From Straminergon stramineum (taxonomy: Eukaryota; Streptophyta; Bryopsida; Hypnales; Calliergonaceae): DNA of 64,000 nucleotides. Under the pieces are notes generated by a model, which had not been told where the DNA came from, did no database searches, and was given only the letters and a program-made list of their open reading frames with translations. Location of the stretch: contig OY987263.1 of NCBI GenBank assembly GCA_963920665.1, forward strand, positions 40,397,218 through 40,461,217, written 5' to 3'. A program made the translations under genes and the position numbers. Shown piece by piece: positions 1 to 11,100 of the stretch; the first letter of the stretch is position 1; the number at the start of each line of letters is the position of its first letter.

Positions 1-480
1 GTTTCGATTAGGCAGCTAATAAGCCACACTCCAATTGCTTCATTCCTGCTCGAACAACTAAAATCGCCGAGAGGGCTCACCATCTTTCATCATCTATATA
101 TCCGAATGAAAACATCCGGAAGATTTCACCCTCGAAATGTCATTCCTTTTAATCCAGAACTCCTAGATTGTTCTAGCACCTCAAGCATCTCAATAAATCC
201 CCTCCCCGCCCAGAAATGCTATTAAGATAATTAGTTGAGTCGTGTTGCATTCAATACCCGAGTCTCGCCGATTGCTCCTTTCTTCGGTAGTTCGGCAGAA
301 TCTTGCTCATTACCACTCATGCGCAACTGGTGGGCAATGCAGTGCGGCACACTGACAGGAACCTTTGCAGATGCCAGACCAATTCGAACATTTGCAGAGC
401 CTGCTCAATCAAGCTCAACATTAGAGCGATTCCGACATTACAAACTCTCACCCTGAAAAGTACGAGGAGCGCAATCAAAA
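1..480 (-). other. Possible 3' part of an unidentified gene driven by promoter copy A
   Basis: Minus-strand DNA downstream of promoter copy A (about 640-1240). A candidate acceptor (pyrimidine tract ending in TTTTCAG) lies near 450. One frame then reads about 57 codons and stops at about 236; it contains the stretch NVRIGLASAKVPVSVPHCIA. A second overlapping frame is also open for about 45 codons, so the coding frame is not settled. I do not recognise the product. The transcript direction is inferred only from the orientation of copy A relative to its paralogues at 47.7 and 51.5 kb. It could equally be a dead gene end left after duplication. Confidence 0.22.
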
Positions 481-639
481 AATCTTAATACAAAACGTCC
501 CTTTCTTTTTTTCACCGCAATTCCCAATAACAGCAGGTTCATGAGAAACAAAGAGCAATGTACCAGGGTTTATGACAACAATTTCTTCGCCACGCTCCGC
601 AACGAGTTGAGACGGTACCAACGACTTATAGTAATCCTG

Positions 640-1240
640 CTCGCAATCATGATCCCCATAATAAATCTTAAATAACTTCAATCGACTCCCACAATCCAAA
701 TAATTCACGCACAAATTCAACAAAATTTCCACCAGCAATCTACAACCACAACCACACGCCAAAAGAAATCGATACCTCCACGACACTCAACAATGCGATC
801 GCCCCTTTTTTGCACCAACAAGAATTCCAAAAACAAAACACCGACTCTTTCCATTCATCGCACACTGACTAGCTGCAGCGAAATCTCCACATGAATCAAG
901 CAATTGGAGAAAAAACCCGGACCTGCTGGCTCGTCGGCTGAAGCGGCGCCCCGCGAGGCACGCCTCCGCTGCTTGCGTTGGCCATCGCACAGTCCTTCGA
1001 TCCCCTTAAACCCTACAACTACAAAACAAAGCACTGGAGACCATATTCCACGGAATCGGCCTTGAGAGAATTGCGCAACGTTTTGCGCTCAGATCGTAAT
1101 CCTTGGTTGCCACTGCGATTGATTGAATGCTACGGAATCGAAGTTTCAAAAGATCCAGCGGAGAAGACAAGGCAAAGTGATGATGCAAGAAGACTGAGCT
1201 TCACTGACTTCCGCGAATCCAAACCCTAGAAAAACCCCGC
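640..1240 (-). promoter_or_regulatory. Promoter/5' leader copy A with two telo-boxes
   Basis: Diverged copy of the regions upstream of the genes at 47.7 kb (same orientation) and 52.1 kb (inverted). On the minus strand it contains TAGGGTTT at 1228-1221 and again at 1015-1008, then a GC-rich core with GCAGCGGAGGCG and CAGCAGGTCCGG, then GCTGCAGCTAGTCAGTGTG. Similarity to copy C continues to about 640 (shared GATCATG..TGCGAGCAGGATTA). The telo-box AAACCCTA is a known plant promoter/leader motif of growth- and translation-related genes. Reading-frame breaks between copies argue that most of the block is non-coding. Confidence 0.7.
896..985 (-). other. Short upstream ORF in promoter copy A
   Basis: Starts at ATG 985 on the minus strand, encodes 29 residues beginning MANASSGGVPRGAPLQPTSQ and stops at 896. 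Copy C keeps the same frame without the ATG (TTG instead), with several differences at third codon positions. Copy B keeps ATGGCCAATGC but then diverges. It may be an upstream ORF or the remnant of an ancestral first coding exon. Function unknown. Confidence 0.3.
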
Positions 1241-3494
1241 CTCAAAATGTTTCATGGGCCTCTGTAAGGTAAGTTAGTCCGGAAGTCTCACTCAAATCTC
1301 ACTCAAGATGATAGAGACTTTGAATTCTTTACCCCTGACACCGTCAGAAAATAAAATTCTATACTATTGGGAATTATTGGGAATTCCTTTTTCAATTTAT
1401 TTTTGTGTAACAAAAAAACAAATCCTTCTTTCATTTTTAAGCATCATTCAAATCACATTTTCCAACTTTAATTAATTATTTAGATAGATATGCTGACCAT
1501 AATCACCAAACCAAGACCTTGGTTGGAAAAATTGGAAGAACCCTTCAATTTTCATGATGCAATGAATGTAATAAACCAAAAGCCTCTCTATATGACAACA
1601 TGAAAACACTTTTGTTTAAATACACAAGATTATTAGATAGTACATTGAATGCTTGTGTCAATGAAGATTGAATAAAATGTAGACATGATTTATCCACAAA
1701 TTTTGATAAATACAACAACTAATAAAACATAATTATTCACACAATAATTTTATTTTTTTATCAAACTCATTATTGAACTGATAACTAACAATTTAACCAC
1801 AAAGTCCTCATCCAACATCTATTCCATGCTTAGGCTTTCTGAAGAAAATATGAATGGTAAAACTCTTTTCTTTTGAAGATACTCTGTTTGATTGTTTGGA
1901 CATCATAAAGAACTTATTCTCAATCAACTACAATTAGAATTGCATTGCACCTTTTACTAACACTATAGTTTGCATCTTCAAGCTAGTTTTTAGTGTCTAG
2001 TTACATGAAGCTACAACTATATTCTAGGCCACTTGCATTGTGCCTTGAAATGTTGGGATCTTCTTTACATTATGATCTATATCCGCACCAATCCAATTCT
2101 ATATCAACATACAATCAATACTATTACATATACATTGTATCCAACGACACAAACCACACTAGCTAGTCTATGATTGTTGGAGTTTAAGGAAAAAACATGT
2201 TTATTGCAATTGATTCAATTGCATGAAATAGTCTCAATTGTTTACTGCAACTAATCCAAATGTGGAGGTATTCATTTTTAAGGGAATAGTAAGTGAAGTC
2301 ACCCCTTACTTTATAATTGAGTAAATTATAATATTTTTCCATTATCCTCTATATGTATATTTTTTTTAAATATTTTAGATTACAATTGATATGAGATTAA
2401 CAACAATATCATATACCCCTTACATGTCCCCGCAAGTTGTATTGTATCACTATAATTCTATATAACGCATTCATATTTTGTATATTGTACTTATGTATTT
2501 TCCATCTATGTTTTGTATATATTTTGTCTCTATTAAAGCATTTTGGTTTTGATTTTCATAGGTTATGGATGAATCAAGTATTTTATTTTTTTATTTGTGT
2601 GGGGTGATTAATTATTTGATAAGATCTATGTATGTTTTTTTTCACGGCATATTCTCTTCATTCAGTCCTACTATATATTAGATTTTTTTCTATCTAACAA
2701 AATTGAAGTAGTCCTTTGAAAGTCTAGAATTAGTTAAATGTGGCATTAAAGCCGTAACTACTTTTCTGGCCTAATTACAATTTAAATGCCAATTTGAATC
2801 AGTAGACTAAGCTAGTTTGTCCACTAGCTAAATGTAAGGCATAGTGTGTAAAAGTTACACCCTAGCAATTATATCAACTAGATGAATCTAGTTAATATGC
2901 TTCTACCTAGTTGAATTTTTCTTCTATTACCTTTTGTAGCTATACAACAATTCGTCCATCTTTTCTAAGCTCCTCATTGATGAGTAAATCATCTTACATG
3001 GCTTGTTGTCACTTAATGTACAAATTTGCTTTAACAAGTGAAACCTTTGTTTTTTGAATGTACCTCACTAAATTGCAAGGCTCTAAAAGCAATCCTTGCC
3101 CAAAATCAGAATGCATGCTTTTAACTATTTAGATTTGCACTTGGTCAAAAAGTGCAAACTCTTCTATTGAGAAAATCTAAGATATGGACCCCAAAAATCA
3201 TTCTACCCAAGTAAATAAAAGTGTTGTTTTTTCAAAAACAGAAATGAAATTTCAGATAACCCCACATCTCTAGGGACAATGTCTTAAAAATTGGAGGGTA
3301 GACTAATTTTATTGTAATAAACAAGACTGTACAGTTAAATATTTTAGAAAAGGATTTGTAAATAAAACTAAATTTTTATTTCAGTTTAGAGGTAATTTTG
3401 GAGGGAGTACTCCTAGGCCATTTAGGGGTTAAAGTGCCCAATTCTACTGCTTTAGATCGCCATTACTTTCAATGGACACATTGGAGCCAAAGTA
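1241..3494. other. AT-rich intergenic DNA, no gene seen
   Basis: No reading frame with coding character and no clear full-length element. One isolated end of the TTAACCCCTAAA terminal-repeat family (TTTAGGGGTTAA, about 3421-3432) is present without a visible partner. Confidence 0.6.
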
Positions 3495-4134
3495 TGGTAG
3501 AACCAACCATGACCAGCCATGGCCCATTGTCAATACATAGATAATGGAAAATTCAATAGAAAGATGATTGATAAGTACTCCTCTACCTTAAAATAATTCT
3601 GTGGATTCATAACACTAGTTAAAGTAAGACTTAGATTTTGTCAAAAAAAAGTGGTTTTGTGTGCTTTTAGTATGGGGTACAATATTGTTTGCTTGCAATA
3701 TGTGTACCATTACAATGTTATATTGTGAGAAATTGTTATTTGCATATTTATTTTTTCTGGTACAATTCCAAATTGAGCTTATTTTAACCAATGTTTTCAA
3801 AGCATGGAATTATTTTGGGGCAGAGTAGTGACCATTAGTTTTTTGGTTTTCCACCATCTTCTAGCCATCATAGTTACAACACATGTGCTTTGTTTTGAGA
3901 GCCAAATTAGTCTTCAAATGACCATTGATGGAAGAATCTATGTATTGGGGATGGGAGTAGGACAACTTTTGGCTTCTAAAATTCATAACAATTTGAATTT
4001 AAGGAAAAAAATTATGAAAATTTCACAACGTCCATCATTTCTATCTCTCTACAAGGCAAAAAATTAACAATGCCTTCTACTACTCTAGATCATGCACAAA
4101 ATGCTCAAATGGTTGGTAATGGTTGGTTCTACTA
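3495..4134. mobile_element. Candidate non-autonomous TIR element, 640 bp
   Basis: Inverted terminal repeats: GTAGAACCAACCATGACCA starts near 3498 and its near-complement ends near 4131 (about 22 of 24 positions match). The ends can be placed between TA dinucleotides (3493-3494 and 4135-4136). The interior is AT-rich. The 87-codon frame inside it (3804-4067) has no recognisable domain and I do not call it a gene. Confidence 0.5.
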
Positions 4135-5158
4135 TAGTTCTCTCCCACACAACATGGCTTGCAAAGACTGGACATTCCTCACAAATGACATAATCTTACG
4201 ATTTTCAAATTAGAGATGCATCCCTCGTGAGCCTTCGTCCAGACACGACATGCTAGGCCACTGATACCGCTGTCACCACCACAAATAATTCTCTCCACAC
4301 AAGGACATAACTTAGCTCGGCAGAGGGTATAGAATGGGGCGGTGGTTGCTATGATTAGCCATTTCATCTGGTTGCTCAATCACGCGGATTCGAAGTTCAT
4401 TCACATGACGTGGTCCAAGTTCCAACTTCGTCCTCCTTTCCAACTTCCTTACCGTCCTCCTGCAATTTTTATTCTTATTTAGCGGGTGCCTCTAATGCTG
4501 AGCCTTATTATTGGAAAACAATCCATAACAGACATCTGTTCGAATGATTCTCTATCGCATGTCTTGGTATTGCGTGATTGAATTCAAGACACTCCACGTC
4601 CTCTCCCTTCATTCCTACCAGATTCAAGAGATCAGAAGCAATCAAACGAAAGATCATTCAAGTGAGCAACAGTAGAACTGGAGAAACAAGTGGGCTGCTT
4701 TTACTGCAGAGTAGACACAAATCTCAGTCATCTCACTGAAGTCAAGGGAACAATAATCCCACCTCACATCATCGAATTTCCTATCCTAATGAGCCAGCCT
4801 TCCTGCAACACTCAATTTTCTGTATCCAGGAGTGCATCCACCTCGTGAGGAGACTGTCGCCTCGCATTGAATTGACGGTGTAGCCAGAATGTCCAGCAGA
4901 TCAGGACGCGCATTTCGCCACCTCCGATACTATGCTACCTAAGAGCAAGTGCCTTAACTACTAAGACCTGCACTACTCTTCATTAGAATTAATGTCGATA
5001 GTTCAATACAAATGAGCTGGCAGGGGCAGATGCCAAGAAATGCTATACATGAATGGGAGAGCTGGGCATGTTACCGAGATGACTGACGTAAGCTTATCCT
5101 CAACTAGCGAGTCAAAAAAGCGCAATGCTGTTGCATCGAGTGCTTAGAAATCTTTCGT
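4135..5158. other. Higher-GC non-coding DNA downstream of the glycosyltransferase gene
   Basis: Base composition is closer to genic DNA than to the flanking AT-rich stretches. Part of this is probably the 3' UTR of the gene ending at 5159. Nothing coding is supportable. A tRNA-like stretch lies at 4896-4971. Confidence 0.4.
4896..4971 (-). pseudogene. tRNA-like sequence, possible decayed tRNA gene
   Basis: A 76-nt minus-strand stretch whose ends pair over seven positions (GCAGGTC with GATCTGC, one G-T). It contains a box-A-like TAGTAGTTAAGG and a TGCT/AGCA stem closing a 7-nt loop CTTAGGT, which would place TAG at the anticodon. The T-arm is poor: no GGTTCGAAYCC and no good stem. It could be a decayed tRNA, a tRNA-derived SINE head or chance. 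Confidence 0.22.
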
Positions 5159-8100
5159 CTAGAATGTGCGGCATGACTGCGGCTCTCCGGTTTTGTCATC
5201 CGCCATCACCACCTGCGTCTCAGTGCAATTCAGCACGTCTTGTCCGAGCTTGGCCCCTGCAGCTTTGAGTCCCCGCAGCGAAGCAGCTTGGTTGAACAGG
5301 TTGATCACGGGCAGCTTGGAAGCCGGCGGCAGCTTGGAGTTGGGCAACAGGGGAAAGAAATCCTCCTGTATAGCGACATCCATCCCAAAGTCAGTGTTCT
5401 CCCCAACCCCTGGACATCAGAAAAACGGCAAGCAGAACCTGACCTATTCCATCTGACTGCCTAAGGTCCCCAATAATAGCCATGACATACTATGAATGGG
5501 TGCCCAGTGAACTACAGGCGATGATAATTGGGCAAGTATCAGAGTGCCATTTTAGAGAAGATCGTAACGAAGAGGACTATGGGCGCAATTTGGGTGATGG
5601 AGGAGCTCGCAGGAGGTTCGAGAGCCCAACCTGCAAGAGAGGGACTACGAAATCAATCCTGTTGTGAGCGAGTTTGTTGGCAGCAGCACCGATGTGTGCA
5701 CCCGGCTCCATATGATTCGTGCTGAAACTGGTTTGGTTGGGGAAGTTGGGGTACAGCGTCACATAACCCCGCAAATACATCATGTCGATCAGAAACTTCT
5801 TCCACGACGCCTGTCATCAAACGTGATGCCAACAATCAACCACAACTTCAAGCATAGAAATTCGGTGTACCTCAAGGAAATACAAAATCAAAGCACAGAA
5901 TATCACCCACATCATTGTCACAATAAACGAAGTTGACTGCCATTTTAAAACGTTTCAAACCAGTCGATTTTCTGCTCCTGAAATAAACGTGGTCTTTCAT
6001 CTACTGCAATGTGGGCTTTGATTCCGTCTTGTTCCGACTTCGTTTTCCTCCCCTCAAACATTCTCCACTTGTTGTATCACTGACCGCAATGTGAACCAAG
6101 ACAAGGCGAGATGACTGACCTGCCATCCGTTGGTTCGCGACTTGGGAATTTGGACGGGGTTGGACTTGGCGTCCTCGGTGTAGCGCATGCCCATGTACTT
6201 GTAAAACTCACGCCACTTCTTCGGCATGAACAACGCGCCCCAACTGCATGGCAATTGATGCAAATAGGGGGTGTTGGGATGCACTGCGCTGAAGAAGTCT
6301 GTGGCATTCCAATGGGGCCTCTCCTTCACAACCTCGACCACACGTGGGGTGTACAGAGCGATGGAGTTGAGCTCCGGCAGGTGGACGTTGGGGTTGTAGT
6401 AGTACTGCAGCACCGCGTATTTCAGCCACATGTAATAGAATGGCGACACTTCAATGTCATCCTCCAGTAGAAGACCGAAATCGTCATCCGAAGCAGGGTA
6501 CCTGCAAGCGCATGAATCTTAGACCCTAAAAGCTCAACCATCCATCACATGATGAATGTTTTTGACAAAATCAACTCTTCCACTTGATATTCATTGAGGA
6601 GGCTTCAAGGCAGATCGTGGATTGGATTTCTGAAAAGAACAAGAATTATCTACAAGAATCAATGGCATAGAGATCTCGGAAGAGGAGTTAGTATTTACTA
6701 TTTGATGTCATTGTTCTCAGTTCGAGTACGTAGGGTAAGTCAACATGACAATGAAGAAACACGCTATCCTTCGAAACAGAAAAAGTCTATATACAAATAG
6801 AAGCGACAGGAACAAGCTTCCGAAATTACCAGCTCTCGCTCACAGCTCTGATGAGACCTCCTTGAATGATGCGGCGCCGCACAATTTTCTGGCCATAGGG
6901 CCAGTGGAAGGAATCAATCAGGTTCAGGGTCGGGCTATCCACAGCACTGTCCATGTTGAACGAGATGTCGATGGTGTCACCGAGGTAATGAGAATCGGAA
7001 AGAGACTGCAGCAAGCGCATCAGGGACGTGGCTCTGTTCTGGGTAATGATGTTGATTTGAATCTTCATTTTGCTCCAAACTGGTCCAAGAAGAAGGTTCA
7101 TTCAACGACCCCGGTCAGATTTTCATGATGCAGCTTAATCGTCCACAATCACGGCAGCTAGTAACAGAGGGGAACATCAACATCCAGCTGATTTCGTCAT
7201 ATTAAGCGAAGGAACCGATTTGCGTGAGGTCCTTTTCTTTTTAACACGAATGCCAGGCACTCATTTCCAAAGCAACTTATCCAAACACGTGACTTGAAAG
7301 AAGTACTGAAATACCTACACACTCTATCACAATCAACGAGGTGCATTGTGGATGCAATACTCATGATTCAAGGGGACTCTAGGCAGGTGACTAGTACCTT
7401 ATTACTTCTAGTCACTGATTCATCACTGATTCATAAAAAAATGAAATAATACATGCTTTGGAACATCGAAATCCTCAGAACATAGCATGGGGAGAAATCA
7501 TACATGACAGTGATGCAGGAGGAACAGTGGCCATCCAGAGAGCATGAGGGAACGACGAGTGCGGAATCTGCACGAGGGAGGTGTTGGTAGCAGCTTGCGC
7601 AGTGGCCAATTTCAAAGCATCCACGACGGCAGACGGCAAGTCGTTCACGGTGATCAGCAGACTGGGCGAGTGCATTCTGATCAAACCCCGCATGGAGGCC
7701 GAAACTTCTTGAATGAATGGCGTCTCCGAGAACCCTCTGTGAATCGAACCCACCTGCACACAAGCCACATGCTCAGCCTCTTCCGAAATGGATGTCGGGT
7801 AGGGAACCCAATTGCCTTTTTTGTGGGTTGAAAAAACACCCTTTCACAATGCAACTATCATCCAAACACAAGACTCGTAGGAAATGAGTTCAACATCTAG
7901 CACACAGTTAAGACGCTTCCATGAGAAATATGGTAGATCCAATCAACTCACTGTTCAAGAGGTAGCCTAGGCTCGTAAGTAAGACCCTCCCTTCAACAAT
8001 TCACACGTTCCTCATTTTATGTCCAAATAGGACATATTCTAAGGCTCTTGGATGCTTCTTAAACTTGGGACAAGACCAAGCAATAGATAAAATACATGGT

Positions 8101-11100
8101 GGAGAGAGCCTCTCGCATCCCCATACCATGTGCCTTCCGGTGCTTACCTCGAGATCAAAGACCTTGAAGCGGCGGTCATTGCACGAAGCAGGAGCCCAGC
8201 CTAGAACTTGAGCAGCCTCCTGGCACGAGCAGAAATCGCCTCCACTGATGACCAAGTACACTTTCCTCCCAAGCGTGCCACGAAACTTCTGCAACAAGGG
8301 CGCCATGGCCTGCACGTCGCTGACTCGGTGCGCATAGAAGAACGCGTCGCTGCGCTGCGGGTTCATCTCCGCCCACTGAGTTATGTATCCCCTGGAGAAT
8401 GCCCGCCACCATTGATTGTCCCGCACCTGGAAATTCAACAACGAGATCAGAAACCACGAAAGTCCGCAACAGAAACGAACCGTTTTCAACGTCCCAACCA
8501 GCACCTGTAGACATGTTACAGTCAAACCTCTCAATGATGACATTTTCTAAAATGACCTTCCCTAGAACATCCTGCACACGTACCATTCACTGCAGCACAA
8601 TTGTATCAACAACTAGATGACAAACTGTGCCACAGAAAACCAACCGTTGGAAAGTCCCATACTGCGGCTAAAGAATGCTGCACTCAATCTTGTTTCTTCT
8701 GACCATCTCAAAAAATAAACTGCACTGTTGCCACAATATAGAGCAGTGACTTATATCAATGTCCTAGAGAAAAAGTTGGGACCCCAGATGGTAAGAGCTG
8801 ATTGTACCTCCACTACTTCTTTATGAATGACAGTCGTCTCCGACACTTGGGCAAGACGATGCTCTTTGTCTCCCCAGGTTTCCTTGTCGTTCGGATCGAC
8901 CGGAACTACGAATGAGCCGTGGCCATGGTACTTCTGAAGCTGGTAACTGTAAATAAACCACAAACCAAAGAACAATCAGAAGCTGCTTACTATCCAAAAC
9001 CAGATTTGACCTAATTGCAGCTCTAATCACCATAGCTACCAGGCGCAAGCTTCCGAGAACGTGCTGCTTTCGAACTCAGCTCCAATTTCAACGTTTTCAA
9101 TTACATCGGGGAAGTTACAACTCAAGAACGCAGGATGCTGATAAAGAGCAAAGACATTGGAGAACTAGATAGGGAATTTCGAATCAGGAAAATCCTAACA
9201 AGCGTCCCTCAGCTCGTAAGCATGCTGATCGTCCCGAAGCTCTCACCTGAGCTGCAGATCCTCGCCGGTGGAGAAGGTCGGCGGCGTCTCGATGAAAATG
9301 GTCTTCACCAACTCCGCGGAGAGGAACCAACCACTCGACAAGAAGTCCACCTTCACAATCCTCTCAATGAGAATGTCGTATGCTGGATCCGGCAAGTACA
9401 AGCCCGCCTCTCGGGCGCCGGTCTTCCGGTAACTCGGGAAGCTGAAGTCCTTCTGTCGGAACGGCAGAATGCGACCAATGCTGCCCAAAACGGAGTTTCG
9501 GTACTTCTTTGTTCCGGCCGTGTGAGCCAAGATTTCGAGCACCCTCTTCCCGGGAATCATGTCATCGTCCACCAGGTACACAAAATCCGCGCCTAGAGCC
9601 TGCACAAGGAACAAAATCAGACCTCAACCCGAAAATGCAAACAAGAAGCGAATCAGAGCGTCAAATCGGATCGGGTCAGGGTTTGTTTCCCATTCTCTGC
9701 ATTTCGCTGCAAAAGATTGCTTGAGTCTACCGGCCAATTCTTGCGTAATGATTTTCTTCCTTTGATAGCTAACATACAGTTTCTGTCGATAAGCAGAACA
9801 TTTTCAGCAAATCTATGTCTATGAGGGCATCTTCCTACGTAAATCTCTTGTAGTATAATAGCTAGACCTCTAAATTTGGCGAAATCTGGCGATGATAATG
9901 CCAAAAAAATATCACTGGATCCGAAATTGCACCTGCAGCGCGAGCTGGAAGCGTCCGTAATATCGGTAGTCGTACTTGGACTCCACGATGTTGATGCGCG
10001 TATCGTTGTACGCTTCCACGATGGCGCGCAGAGAGTCTCTCTCCGGGCTGCCGAACGCCAACACCCACACCTCGTGGAACGGCAGCGTCTGCTCCAGGAG
10101 CGCGTCCAGCTGCGCGCACAGCGTCTTCCGCTGGAAATGGTTCAGGATCACCGTCACCTTCGCCTTGGCGCCCGTCGATGGCAGCTCCAGGAGCTCCTCC
10201 AGGGTCTCGCAGCCTCGCTTCTGCTGCTGAAACTCCATAACCTCCCTAAAAGTTTACCATCATTTCAGCAAACGGTTTCGTGAATCAATAGCGGCAGTCG
10301 ATCTTCGTGAAACGGAGTTGTCCAGCACGCAATGAGACACGCATGACCTTCTCCAAACCTACTCTCCAAGAGAAATTCGTTCCACTCAAAGCTATCATGC
10401 ATTCTTCAGCTGGCCCGCCAGTCTCAGGCGGCTCTTGTATTGCAGTGCAACTTGTACCGGTATCCGTTACTACGGTAAGCAATGCAATGGTTTCATTTCA
10501 TTCCAGAGCATCCAAATTTTCAGAAAAGAATGCAAACAAGAGAAGGACAAGAAGAGAGCTGACATGCACTGTAACTTATATATACATCACGCCTTCTGCA
10601 ACCAGACCTCCTTAGCATCGCTTTCACTAATATCACACCCTCTGTTCTCCCTTCTACTCATATGTTTCCAATTTAGACTCACATCATTGTCACTCTCATT
10701 TTCAAATCGCGACGTCACAAGAAATAATGTTCAAATATACAAGTGATACTAGATCGACACGCTGTTGCAGAACTCCATTGCTAATCGCTGCACTTTGGAC
10801 GTGATATTAAAGAGTTCTGGGTGTACATTCTACATTCTACAGGAACAGTGTCCCTGCTGCACCAAACTCAAACTGCGAATGATTCTATTTTAAATGAAAA
10901 AACGATATTTCGTTAAAATGGCGCCATTTTTCCGCCATTTTTTCATGCATTATCTAGGACTGGTATAGATTTCAGACCGCACGGTCTGAACCTAGAAGCA
11001 CCTAGAAGTGCCCAGTTTTGTGGAATACCGACATTTTAACGAAATATCCGTAGAAAAACTTAACTGAAAAAAGTAGACAGAGAACAAATTTCCGGCACAG

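Noticed and set aside
475..786. 103-codon minus-strand frame in promoter copy A
   Set aside because: The DHDCEQDY stretch is shared with copy C only because the DNA is paralogous; the frames diverge on either side with indels.
3804..4067. 87-codon frame inside the TIR element
   Set aside because: No recognisable domain; AT-rich composition like the non-coding surroundings.
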